From: Meloidogyne chitwoodi
Lineage: Eukaryota; Nematoda; Chromadorea; Rhabditida; Meloidogynidae
Length of the DNA: 64,000 bases
NCBI GenBank assembly: GCA_015183035.1
Contig: JACZZP010000004.1
Location: 744,001-808,000, forward strand
Direction of reading: 5' to 3'
Under the pieces are notes generated by a model. The model was not told where the DNA came from, searched no databases, and was given only the letters and a program-made list of their open reading frames with translations. The position numbers and the translations under genes were made by a program. Shown here piece after piece: positions 10,332 through 22,341 of the stretch; the stretch's first letter is position 1; every line of letters starts with the position of its first letter.

Positions 10332-11838
10332 TAAAAATCATTTTTTAATATTCTTAGCACACTATTTAATTTCATACATTTGTTAAATTAATAAAAATAT
10401 GATTTTAAACATTTTATTATTTTTTAATGCAAAAAATTAAAATTTTATTTATAGTATTTTTATTGGTAAAAGTAACTCTCACACTGCAAAAACAATTTAT
10501 TGTTTATTTGAAAACATGGGAATTTTTGTAAATAATATTTTTAATTTTTTAATAAATTATTTTTTTAAGATTATTAAGCTCTTTCTTTGGATGGTTATAT
10601 CGATAATATTATTCAATCAGGCCTAATAATATAATTAGGTATTTATTTATTAAAAATTACTGTCGTCATTATTTTTTTCCAGTATTAAAATTTAAAAAAA
10701 AAATTCATTAGCCTGGGTGGTATTAAATAATTAAATCTTCTGTGTGGTATATTTTGTAAATACAAATATTTATTTTTAATTAGGAAAAACTAGTTAAAAT
10801 AAATTTGGACAAAAGTATTATGTATATAAATATTTTAAATTATTTCTAGATATTCTTTCTTTACAGCACCACCCATTTTGTCGCGAGTACTTAACATTAT
10901 AAATTGGATAAAATTGCTGAATGGATATATTATAAATCTATTAAGCAAAGCACTTACAAAAGAAGAGAATAGGGGAAGTTGATTGGGATTAACAAAAATT
11001 ACAAAATAATGTGAAGAAAACGTTCATCAACTTATGAGTGATTTTTAAAACATTTTTTTGTAATTTTTCAGTTAAAAATTCTTCCAATTAAAGAATATTT
11101 AAAATGTTAAACAACACTGACTATTTGTTTTCAACAAGTGATAAATTATCATGTTTGATACTTATAATGTGTAATATTTTTTTGCTAATATTAATACGTC
11201 CACTATATAAATTTTCAAAAGAAAAGATTCCACTCTTGATTTTGTTTAGTAAGGTACTATGTTAAATATTTAAAAAATTTATTCAACCTAAGCACAGTTT
11301 AATGTTTCAAGTCATTCATTCATCCATCTCTCTTTATATAAATTATAAAGGGTGACCACGAACACCTTTCATTCTTATTTACTATTTACTAGTTCTTATT
11401 TTAGTAACTTCTTTTTTTACTTCAATAAATTTTGAATAAAGTTTTGATAAAATAAGTCGTCCGAAAACTTTTAAGTCAACCTATTACTTTATGATACTTG
11501 ATAAAAGTTGCTGGCTTCTTGGGATTGCAAAAATAAATAAAACAAATTTTTAAATATTATTAAATTTAAGTCTTGTATTAACATCATGAGTACGTCCATT
11601 ATGATTATACAATGCGTAAATAATCATCTACTTTTTTTTGTACAGCAACAATTTAAACAATTTATATTTACATACATTATACAAATTATTTACACATTTG
11701 GATTAAATGCATCATATTTACATATGGCTGTTTTGGCATTAAATCGTTTTCATGCCGTCTTCTTTATTTTTAGTTATCAGAATATATGGAACAAAAGGTA
11801 TACTTTTTTGTTTATTGGGATATTTGTTCTTTCCTTCT

Positions 11839-12079
11839 TGTTGTATCTTAAGTTTCCTACTTAAGTACAACAGGGGTGTGTCCGAGGTTTACTGAAGAGT
11901 AGACGAGCAATAAGCAAACAGTTTATCACGTTGAAATATAGTTGTAGGCGAAGGTTGGGAAGTTGGAGATTGAGTCGAGATCGGATGATCGGATCTGGAC
12001 TGGTTATTTCTTGGTGCTTATATAGTCTATTGACTAGACCGTTAAAGTGTCTATAAAAGACCACTAATCATATACAACA
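11839..12079. mobile_element. Solo LTR, copy 2
   Basis: Inverted copy of the LTR at 1017-1257, flanked by CTTCT at 11834-11838 and 12080-12084, the reverse complement of the AGAAG duplication. Confidence 0.85.
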
Positions 12080-12419
12080 CTTCTACAGTTTATTTTATTA
12101 TTTTAATTACAGCAGAAAAAGAAAGAATTAATATTTAAAAATTTAAATTTTTAACAGAAATATTAAATACATTATTTTTACTACATGTCTTCTTTCAGTA
12201 ATTTATACATCCGTAACCTTTATACAAATCTTTACAGGAGTAACCACAGGGTAACAAGGAATAATTAAATAATAAATTTTTCAGCACTTTTTAAAAGTAT
12301 TTGAAAGATAGTACCAAATTCGTACTTGTACAGCAAAGTACGAGTAAGGGCAAAATTAAAGTTCACAAACACTTTTTTCACTTATGCGACAAAAGCGTGC
12401 TATGAAAATTGGGCAGTGG

Positions 12420-12608
12420 AAAATTGGGCAGTGAAGAAACAGTACAAAAACTTGCAATAAAATACAAAAATACATTAAAAATACATAAAAACACAAATAC
12501 ATCAGTAACATAACATTTTTTAAGTGTTTTTGTATTTTTCTTGTCTTTTTAATGTATTTTTGTATTTTCTTAACAAGTTTTTGTACTGTTCCTTCACTGC
12601 CCAATTTT
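12420..12608. mobile_element. MITE with GGGCAGTGAAG ends, copy 2
   Basis: Inverted copy of the element at 488-676. Confidence 0.6.
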
Positions 12609-12619
12609 CTGGGAGCACT

Positions 12620-12693
12620 AAAAAGTCTGCAAGTTTAGTCCTTTATAATACTAGCGAGTAGGTTGCCCTACGGGCAAAACTTGCGGTCTTTTT
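12620..12693. mobile_element. Short fold-back element, copy 2
   Basis: Inverted copy of the element at 403-476. Confidence 0.45.
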
Positions 12694-12860
12694 GATAAAA
12701 AGTAAAAATTAACTTAATCTTTAAGCATTATTATGAGAGGTATATTTATGCCCGGAGATTTACCTCTTTTAATTCCATTTTGTATATCTGTATTGATTTA
12801 TTTGGCAGTTCTGACAAAATTTTGCTATGAATACAGTTTGTTATTTTAGACTTACTCATT

Positions 12861-13028
12861 AACTATCTGACTAGTATTTCCTTTTCTTATTCACATAAAA
12901 TTGTCAATAGACATAAAGGCAGCAGAGCCCGGTAAGTCAGGTCACGAACGAAACTCGGTCACACTAACACTTTTGACAATTATTTCAATTGACCATTTAT
13001 ATGTGAATAGGAAAAGATAATCAGAGTT
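12861..13028. mobile_element. Inverted-repeat insertion, copy 2
   Basis: Inverted copy of the element at 68-235. It sits just before the last receptor exon. Confidence 0.45.
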
Positions 13029-13478
13029 AAATTTACAATTATTTATTTACTAATTTATTATTTCATTTATAAAGTAATTTTAAAAAATACTCAACCATCT
13101 GGAAACGAAAATACAGCAAAAGGACGTATTATTATTTTTGTTGTATGCTTGTTTAGCATTGCTCCCTGCCCTATGTTAATTGGATTATATTATTTATTTA
13201 CTATTTATAGAGGATATGCGACAAATTCAAAAGAAGACCAATCGACTTTATTTATAATTATTTTTACCATTTTTAATGCTAATTATACACTCATGCATTG
13301 CATTGAAGAACTTTGTTTAGTTATAATTTCAAAAGATTTGCGCAAATTAATTAAAAACCAATTTAAAAAAAATATTCAAACTAATATTGTAACACCACCT
13401 ATTTTTGTTTTAAATAATTCACAAAATGTTAGAATTCGTCAAATTAGTGTACAACGAAATAATTTGTTAAATAATTGA

Positions 13479-13934
13479 TTTTAGGATTGTTAATAAATTC
13501 TTCCCTGAATGTCAAAATAAAGTAAATAATTTGTAAACATAATAGTGTTATAACGGATAACGGTTACCAATTTTTTAGGTATTATTGAAATATCGATAAC
13601 GGAAAATCGCGTTCTAAGCACAAAAATAGCAAATTGTCGTCATAGACTGCAAATTTAAATTAGGAATATATAGTGGACTAATATGTATTTGTTTTATACT
13701 AAACCAATAATAGGCAATAAACTGAAATTTTACCGTTGTAAAAGCAGAGCAGCCGAGTTAATTCCAGCTTTTGCTATAAAGTAACAATCGCTAAATAAAA
13801 AGAAAAGCTTTAATTTGCCTCAAATCATCTAAATTATTTCCAATCCATATCCATCCTATCGAATATTTATTTTAACTTTTTTATAGCCTTTTATACATAA
13901 ATATATTATATTTAATATTTTAACATGTAGAGTT
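13479..13934. other. Intergenic region between the two receptor genes
   Basis: Contains GATAACGG/CCGTTATC-type words and no gene I can recognise. Copies at 20246-20701 and 31987-32442. Confidence 0.4.
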
Positions 13935-14155
13935 CAGTGTTCTCCCGACCGAGTTTCGGTCATGACCAAAAATGACTTGACCTGACCTGACCGAAATTTT
14001 TGGTCAGTTCAGATCATTTTTATGACCGAAAAATGTCGGTCAGTAATGTTTTGGTCATTTTCTACGTTATAAAAGTGAAACCTGACCGAAATTGCGGTCA
14101 TGGTCAGGTTAGATCATTTTTGATGACCGGGAAAAGGCCGGTCAGGAGAACACTG
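13935..14155. mobile_element. hAT-type MITE, 221 bp, copy 1
   Basis: Termini are CAGTGTTCTCCCGACCG and, inverted, CAGTGTTCTCCTGACCG, which is the hAT-type CAGTG end. An 8-bp target duplication GTAGAGTT flanks it (13927-13934 and 14156-14163). The interior is packed with TGACCGAAA/TTTCGGTCA words in both orientations, probably subterminal transposase-binding repeats. It has no coding capacity. Confidence 0.9.
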
Positions 14156-14650
14156 GTAGAGTTCAATTAATTACATTTAGAAAAATTATAAAATAATTTT
14201 TTTATATTTTTTATTTTCCATTTAGAGCTACATCGGTACAAAAATATATCGAAAATCGTATACAAAATTAACGAAAATCGAAAATAAAAAAACCTTAATA
14301 ATAGAAAGTCGGAAAAATTTATAAAAAGATATTGATACTTTCGCATAGTGAATTAATAAAAATTGTATTACTCTAATAATTATCGTCTAAATTTTTTAAT
14401 ATTTTGCTCTATATATCTTTTATTTAGATTATTAGTTTATAACAACTAATTTGAGATATAAAATAGTTCATAAAAAATAGTGAATTTATAAATTTTAGAA
14501 ATTCATTGTTTAGCAAAAATTAAAAAGAAAAATTATTTTTTTATTTAAATAAATAGGAAATGTGAAGCATTTTCAGTGGTTTAATGAAAATACAATTAAA
14601 AAAATTTTTTTTTATATTTAAATTTTATAAAATAATAAAAAAATTATAAT
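14156..14650. other. AT-rich 3' flank of srsx copy 1
   Basis: AT-rich, with no gene or further element recognised. Copies at 19530-20024 and 32664-33158. Confidence 0.4.
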
Positions 14651-16513
14651 TCACCAAGCTTGTTTTGTTTGTATTTTATTCTTTTGATTTGAAGGTAATG
14701 TTCCCTCTAACTGATTTAATTTATTATGTTCATATTTAACAAAAGGAGATGTTCCACCAATTCCAGTCGTTGAAGCTTTTTTATTACAGAAACGATTTAA
14801 AGCTGTTTTATAGTCAGTACTAAATTTACTTTTAATATAATTTTAATTTATTTATTTATTTACCTAAAAATGTACAAAACAGGTAAATTACAAGAAATTA
14901 CAAAATTACTGATACATCCAAGTATTGAAGTTATATAAAATATTTGGATATCATTAAATGAAAAAATAGGCAAAGTAAAATGAACAAATGAATTTAACAT
15001 CCATCTTTATTAATTATAAAATTATTAATTTTTTATTTATAATTACCCAGTAAGAACCATTGTCATAATAACTGATAAAGATTTAAACACTTTTTTAGTG
15101 TAATTTTCGACTTCTAAAATTTAATTTAAAATTTTTTTAAATTTATTATTTAAATTAAGTACGATTATTATTTGTAGATCTCCATTTAAGAATTACCCAA
15201 ATAAAAATATAATTTAATGTTGAAAATAAAATTAAAATTAAATTGTTACGAAAACTCTGAAAAATATTTATATTTAAAAAAAATTAAATATTTAGTTAAA
15301 CCATTTGACCCAAATCTTTTTGATAACAATCAGGAAGTGAACAAATAACTTGACTAAAAAATAATAAAAAAATATTTTTAAAATAATATAATTACGTTTT
15401 TGGTATAGAAATACATATTTGCCAACATAACCAAAGAATATAAAATGAATAAATTGTTGAAATTAAAATTGAAAAATAAACAATTAAACGTGAATTTTTG
15501 TTAACAGAAAAACTATAAAAATAAATTTAAGTTTAATTTAATTAAAAAATAATAATAATATTTATAAAAATAGTTTACTCTGTCAAATGCAATAAAACAA
15601 TTAAAATATTATTAGACAATTTTTCGAATTAATTTTTAATTTAATAAATTCTTATTTTTTAAAATAATATTTGTTTAGTTAAATATGATTAATTGGAATC
15701 AACTTTATATTGTGATAGACTAATTATTATATAATTAGATAATCGCCAATATAGCTATATCTATAATGGTGATTTTTCTGTTTTTAAATCCAAACTTTCA
15801 ATTATTTAATATTTTAATTTTTAAAATATATATTCCTACATAAATAATTTTTTATAAAAACAAACGTAATTGGAAAAAGAACAGACAGAAGACGATCAAA
15901 TCCAATAAAAAATGTTCCACATAAACTCATAGTTATAGATAAAATTGAATAAATCATTAAATAAAAACAAATATCCAAATTAATAAAATTAATACCAGTT
16001 AAAACAATATACATTGAAATTGAATTACTTGTTTGATAAATTGAAGTAAATAAAGCATCTATAGCTATTAAATAATTACAGCTACTATTTAATGATCTGA
16101 GAGAGAGAGAGAGAGAAAATAAATATTATAATTAAAGTTTAAGTGTCTTAAAACTTAAAAAACTATAAACTTAAAATATCACACAAATATTTTGAGGATT
16201 AAATATCTGACCTAACTCCCATATTCTGACCAATTCCTCATATTTTTAAAAAACACTTAAGGGAATATATTCACTTTGATTTATATAAATATTAATTAAT
16301 TTACTTGTCTTTAATAGTTATCCAAAATAATAAAAAATTAAATAAAGATCCAATAATAGAAATTGACCAACGAATTCCAACAAATATTATTAAAATTAAA
16401 GAAGGTCCAGAATTTGAATAAATATCATAAAGAGTTATTGTTGGTAATTTATTATTATTTATAGGTGATTGTAATGTTGAAGATAATATTGAAGTATTAT
16501 CATTTAAAGACAT
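14651..16513 (-). CDS. srsx-like chemoreceptor, copy 1, complete, 8 exons
   Basis: Mirror image of the gene at 17667-19529, described there; all eight exons and splice sites are present. It is divergent from that copy across the 1113-bp spacer. Confidence 0.72.
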
Positions 16514-16533
16514 TTTAATTAATTTATAAAATT

Positions 16534-17646
16534 ATTTTCAAGAATTTTTTTATTGTTTTGAATGATAGTGCAATACCTGTTAATTTAATATTAATTTTTT
16601 TAATTTTTTCTAAATGTAACAAAATAAGAATATTACTTAATAAACTCACACAAATTAAATATCAGAATAAAAAATGTAATATAATATTATAACACTATTA
16701 TTTTAAAATAATTATTTTATATATTTTTGTTTAGATTTTCTTTAAAATAATAAATAATTTTTAGAAAAATTTTTTAACACGCAAAGATAAATTTTTTAAG
16801 ATTTGCAGTTTATATAATTCTTAATAAAATTAAACCTTAAAATAATTTTTTATATTTAAATAATTATTTATTTTAAACAAAAAAAGTTAAACAATAAAAT
16901 ATTAATACATTATTTTGCAATAAATTTAAATATTTATTCTTAATTTAAAATTAAAAAATATTTTTTTTTAATAATTTAAAGAAAAATAAATTAAAGAAAT
17001 AATTAATTTTTATTTTTACTTTTTTAGATTCAAAAGCGTCATATTTTTTGTTTAAATAAATTTTTATTGTTTCCGAATAATCTTTTATGAATTACAAGGC
17101 GATGGAGGAAATTGTCACGTTTATAGTTTGTGACTGTTTTTTATATTTTTTAAATTTAAATATTATATAAACTCTAAAATATATTATTAGAATAGAAGAA
17201 AAACAATTAGTTCGTGTTGGCCTGTTACAAGTTTTGGTTGTACCAGAATCAAACTTTAAAAAAAAATATTTAAATTAATTAATTAATACAAATGTGGTCA
17301 TTTCAATGTAAACATTTAATGATATAAATTATTAAAAATGTTTAAAAAAATACGTTTGAAGTAGAAAATTAAGATTAAATGAGAAAAATATTATCACGTA
17401 ACAATTCTTTACTTAGCAATATATTGAAAATTAAAAAAAATATTTTTAAATTGTATAAAATAATTATTATTTTAATTAATAATTTAAATAGTTTAATATA
17501 AAAGTAATTAGGTATTTAAATAAGAGTTAAAAAGCTTAATAGGTATTTAAATTTTATATTAAAAAGTAACATTTTTGTGAGATTAACTAGATATTAAATG
17601 AGATTTTTTTGTAAACAAAAAATATAATCTAAAATTTTTAAAAATA
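16534..17646. promoter_or_regulatory. Unique 1113-bp centre between divergent srsx genes
   Basis: The non-palindromic centre of P2. Each side reaches an srsx start codon within about 20 bp of the arm boundary, so any promoter for the two mirror-image genes must lie here, probably read in both directions. It is strongly AT-rich, with no ORF of note. A GC-richer patch (ACAAGGCGATGGAGG, near 17093) is near the middle. Promoter function is inferred from position only. Confidence 0.45.
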
Positions 17647-17666
17647 AATTTTATAAATTAATTAAA

Positions 17667-19529
17667 ATGTCTTTAAATGATAATACTTCAATATTATCTT
17701 CAACATTACAATCACCTATAAATAATAATAAATTACCAACAATAACTCTTTATGATATTTATTCAAATTCTGGACCTTCTTTAATTTTAATAATATTTGT
17801 TGGAATTCGTTGGTCAATTTCTATTATTGGATCTTTATTTAATTTTTTATTATTTTGGATAACTATTAAAGACAAGTAAATTAATTAATATTTATATAAA
17901 TCAAAGTGAATATATTCCCTTAAGTGTTTTTTAAAAATATGAGGAATTGGTCAGAATATGGGAGTTAGGTCAGATATTTAATCCTCAAAATATTTGTGTG
18001 ATATTTTAAGTTTATAGTTTTTTAAGTTTTAAGACACTTAAACTTTAATTATAATATTTATTTTCTCTCTCTCTCTCTCTCAGATCATTAAATAGTAGCT
18101 GTAATTATTTAATAGCTATAGATGCTTTATTTACTTCAATTTATCAAACAAGTAATTCAATTTCAATGTATATTGTTTTAACTGGTATTAATTTTATTAA
18201 TTTGGATATTTGTTTTTATTTAATGATTTATTCAATTTTATCTATAACTATGAGTTTATGTGGAACATTTTTTATTGGATTTGATCGTCTTCTGTCTGTT
18301 CTTTTTCCAATTACGTTTGTTTTTATAAAAAATTATTTATGTAGGAATATATATTTTAAAAATTAAAATATTAAATAATTGAAAGTTTGGATTTAAAAAC
18401 AGAAAAATCACCATTATAGATATAGCTATATTGGCGATTATCTAATTATATAATAATTAGTCTATCACAATATAAAGTTGATTCCAATTAATCATATTTA
18501 ACTAAACAAATATTATTTTAAAAAATAAGAATTTATTAAATTAAAAATTAATTCGAAAAATTGTCTAATAATATTTTAATTGTTTTATTGCATTTGACAG
18601 AGTAAACTATTTTTATAAATATTATTATTATTTTTTAATTAAATTAAACTTAAATTTATTTTTATAGTTTTTCTGTTAACAAAAATTCACGTTTAATTGT
18701 TTATTTTTCAATTTTAATTTCAACAATTTATTCATTTTATATTCTTTGGTTATGTTGGCAAATATGTATTTCTATACCAAAAACGTAATTATATTATTTT
18801 AAAAATATTTTTTTATTATTTTTTAGTCAAGTTATTTGTTCACTTCCTGATTGTTATCAAAAAGATTTGGGTCAAATGGTTTAACTAAATATTTAATTTT
18901 TTTTAAATATAAATATTTTTCAGAGTTTTCGTAACAATTTAATTTTAATTTTATTTTCAACATTAAATTATATTTTTATTTGGGTAATTCTTAAATGGAG
19001 ATCTACAAATAATAATCGTACTTAATTTAAATAATAAATTTAAAAAAATTTTAAATTAAATTTTAGAAGTCGAAAATTACACTAAAAAAGTGTTTAAATC
19101 TTTATCAGTTATTATGACAATGGTTCTTACTGGGTAATTATAAATAAAAAATTAATAATTTTATAATTAATAAAGATGGATGTTAAATTCATTTGTTCAT
19201 TTTACTTTGCCTATTTTTTCATTTAATGATATCCAAATATTTTATATAACTTCAATACTTGGATGTATCAGTAATTTTGTAATTTCTTGTAATTTACCTG
19301 TTTTGTACATTTTTAGGTAAATAAATAAATAAATTAAAATTATATTAAAAGTAAATTTAGTACTGACTATAAAACAGCTTTAAATCGTTTCTGTAATAAA
19401 AAAGCTTCAACGACTGGAATTGGTGGAACATCTCCTTTTGTTAAATATGAACATAATAAATTAAATCAGTTAGAGGGAACATTACCTTCAAATCAAAAGA
19501 ATAAAATACAAACAAAACAAGCTTGGTGA
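17667..19529 (+). CDS. srsx-like chemoreceptor, copy 2, complete, 8 exons
   Basis: Seven-transmembrane receptor of the nematode srsx-like, rhodopsin-type class, expected in chemosensory neurons. Exons: 17667-17875, 18084-18314, 18668-18784, 18827-18878, 18924-19017, 19067-19133, 19176-19316 and 19361-19529. Phases agree throughout and give 359 aa. TM1 is in LILIIFVGIRWSISIIGSLF. The end of TM3 has FFIGFDRLLSVLFPI, the DRY-equivalent. TM6 is in SLSVIMTMVLTG and TM7 in IFYITSILGCISNFVISC, followed by a basic tail ending KQAW. The intron-1 acceptor has a (CT)9 tract. The start ATG follows TTAATTAAA and agrees with paralogues. srsx membership rests on motif resemblance only. Confidence 0.75.
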
Positions 19530-20024
19530 ATTATAATTTTTTTATTATTTTATAAAATTTAAATATAAAAAAAAATTTTTTTAATTGTATTTTCATTAAA
19601 CCACTGAAAATGCTTCACATTTCCTATTTATTTAAATAAAAAAATAATTTTTCTTTTTAATTTTTGCTAAACAATGAATTTCTAAAATTTATAAATTCAC
19701 TATTTTTTATGAACTATTTTATATCTCAAATTAGTTGTTATAAACTAATAATCTAAATAAAAGATATATAGAGCAAAATATTAAAAAATTTAGACGATAA
19801 TTATTAGAGTAATACAATTTTTATTAATTCACTATGCGAAAGTATCAATATCTTTTTATAAATTTTTCCGACTTTCTATTATTAAGGTTTTTTTATTTTC
19901 GATTTTCGTTAATTTTGTATACGATTTTCGATATATTTTTGTACCGATGTAGCTCTAAATGGAAAATAAAAAATATAAAAAAATTATTTTATAATTTTTC
20001 TAAATGTAATTAATTGAACTCTAC

Positions 20025-20245
20025 CAGTGTTCTCCTGACCGGCCTTTTCCCGGTCATCAAAAATGATCTAACCTGACCATGACCGCAATTTCGGTCAGGT
20101 TTCACTTTTATAACGTAGAAAATGACCAAAACATTACTGACCGACATTTTTCGGTCATAAAAATGATCTGAACTGACCAAAAATTTCGGTCAGGTCAGGT
20201 CAAGTCATTTTTGGTCATGACCGAAACTCGGTCGGGAGAACACTG
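20025..20245. mobile_element. hAT-type MITE, copy 2
   Basis: Inverted copy of 13935-14155 with the same 8-bp target duplication. Confidence 0.88.
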
Positions 20246-21151
20246 AACTCTACATGTTAAAATATTAAATATAATATATTTATGTATAAAAGGCTATAAA
20301 AAAGTTAAAATAAATATTCGATAGGATGGATATGGATTGGAAATAATTTAGATGATTTGAGGCAAATTAAAGCTTTTCTTTTTATTTAGCGATTGTTACT
20401 TTATAGCAAAAGCTGGAATTAACTCGGCTGCTCTGCTTTTACAACGGTAAAATTTCAGTTTATTGCCTATTATTGGTTTAGTATAAAACAAATACATATT
20501 AGTCCACTATATATTCCTAATTTAAATTTGCAGTCTATGACGACAATTTGCTATTTTTGTGCTTAGAACGCGATTTTCCGTTATCGATATTTCAATAATA
20601 CCTAAAAAATTGGTAACCGTTATCCGTTATAACACTATTATGTTTACAAATTATTTACTTTATTTTGACATTCAGGGAAGAATTTATTAACAATCCTAAA
20701 ATCAATTATTTAACAAATTATTTCGTTGTACACTAATTTGACGAATTCTAACATTTTGTGAATTATTTAAAACAAAAATAGGTGGTGTTACAATATTAGT
20801 TTGAATATTTTTTTTAAATTGGTTTTTAATTAATTTGCGCAAATCTTTTGAAATTATAACTAAACAAAGTTCTTCAATGCAATGCATGAGTGTATAATTA
20901 GCATTAAAAATGGTAAAAATAATTATAAATAAAGTCGATTGGTCTTCTTTTGAATTTGTCGCATATCCTCTATAAATAGTAAATAAATAATATAATCCAA
21001 TTAACATAGGGCAGGGAGCAATGCTAAACAAGCATACAACAAAAATAATAATACGTCCTTTTGCTGTATTTTCGTTTCCAGATGGTTGAGTATTTTTTAA
21101 AATTACTTTATAAATGAAATAATAAATTAGTAAATAAATAATTGTAAATTT

Positions 21152-21319
21152 AACTCTGATTATCTTTTCCTATTCACATATAAATGGTCAATTGAAATAA
21201 TTGTCAAAAGTGTTAGTGTGACCGAGTTTCGTTCGTGACCTGACTTACCGGGCTCTGCTGCCTTTATGTCTATTGACAATTTTATGTGAATAAGAAAAGG
21301 AAATACTAGTCAGATAGTT
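21152..21319. mobile_element. Inverted-repeat insertion, copy 3
   Basis: Direct copy of the element at 68-235. Confidence 0.45.
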
Positions 21320-21486
21320 AATGAGTAAGTCTAAAATAACAAACTGTATTCATAGCAAAATTTTGTCAGAACTGCCAAATAAATCAATACAGATATACAA
21401 AATGGAATTAAAAGAGGTAAATCTCCGGGCATAAATATACCTCTCATAATAATGCTTAAAGATTAAGTTAATTTTTACTTTTTATC

Positions 21487-21560
21487 AAAAAGACCGCAAG
21501 TTTTGCCCGTAGGGCAACCTACTCGCTAGTATTATAAAGGACTAAACTTGCAGACTTTTT
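21487..21560. mobile_element. Short fold-back element, copy 3
   Basis: Direct copy of 403-476. Confidence 0.45.
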
Positions 21561-21571
21561 AGTGCTCCCAG

Positions 21572-21760
21572 AAAATTGGGCAGTGAAGGAACAGTACAAA
21601 AACTTGTTAAGAAAATACAAAAATACATTAAAAAGACAAGAAAAATACAAAAACACTTAAAAAATGTTATGTTACTGATGTATTTGTGTTTTTATGTATT
21701 TTTAATGTATTTTTGTATTTTATTGCAAGTTTTTGTACTGTTTCTTCACTGCCCAATTTT
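21572..21760. mobile_element. MITE with GGGCAGTGAAG ends, copy 3
   Basis: Direct copy of 488-676. Confidence 0.6.
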
Positions 21761-22100
21761 CCACTGCCCAATTTTCATAGCACGCTTTTGTCGCATAAGT
21801 GAAAAAAGTGTTTGTGAACTTTAATTTTGCCCTTACTCGTACTTTGCTGTACAAGTACGAATTTGGTACTATCTTTCAAATACTTTTAAAAAGTGCTGAA
21901 AAATTTATTATTTAATTATTCCTTGTTACCCTGTGGTTACTCCTGTAAAGATTTGTATAAAGGTTACGGATGTATAAATTACTGAAAGAAGACATGTAGT
22001 AAAAATAATGTATTTAATATTTCTGTTAAAAATTTAAATTTTTAAATATTAATTCTTTCTTTTTCTGCTGTAATTAAAATAATAAAATAAACTGTAGAAG

Positions 22101-22341
22101 TGTTGTATATGATTAGTGGTCTTTTATAGACACTTTAACGGTCTAGTCAATAGACTATATAAGCACCAAGAAATAACCAGTCCAGATCCGATCATCCGAT
22201 CTCGACTCAATCTCCAACTTCCCAACCTTCGCCTACAACTATATTTCAACGTGATAAACTGTTTGCTTATTGCTCGTCTACTCTTCAGTAAACCTCGGAC
22301 ACACCCCTGTTGTACTTAAGTAGGAAACTTAAGATACAACA
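22101..22341. mobile_element. Solo LTR, copy 3
   Basis: Direct copy of 1017-1257 with the AGAAG duplications at 22096-22100 and 22342-22346. Confidence 0.85.

Larger units (their letters stand above)
1..13095. repeat. Giant inverted repeat P1 (arms 1-6077 and 7019-13095)
   Basis: Every landmark in the left arm reappears on the opposite strand at 13096 minus its position: the endoglucanase exons, the small Cys-rich ORF, the solo LTR and the receptor exons. The arms are about 6.1 kb. The 941-bp centre (6078-7018) holds the last endoglucanase exons and a 59-bp satellite and has no counterpart in the right arm. The left arm is cut by the start of the window, so P1 may be longer. I compared landmarks and both ends by eye and saw no mismatches, but I did not align every base. 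Confidence 0.97.
11104..13478 (+). pseudogene. Srg-superfamily-like 7TM chemoreceptor, copy 2, LTR-broken
   Basis: A nematode-type G-protein-coupled receptor. Exon 1 (11104-11253) starts MLNNTDYLFSTSDKLS and carries TM1. Exon 2 from 11571 carries TM2 and TM3, with the signature LALNRFHAVF and YQNIWNKR, typical of the Srg superfamily (srv/srg-like). In TM4 the frame VLSF is interrupted by a 241-bp solo LTR; without it the frame continues YSLFYYFNYSRKRKN. Further hydrophobic stretches occur near 12152-12250 and 12733-12830. The last exon region (about 13023-13478) holds IL3, TM6 and TM7, ending NNLLNN. Several transposons sit between them. It was probably once functional; the middle exon structure is uncertain. 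Confidence 0.6.

Noticed and set aside
18066..18083. (CT)n tract and mirror copies considered as a regulatory microsatellite
   Set aside because: It is simply the pyrimidine tract before the srsx intron-1 acceptor.
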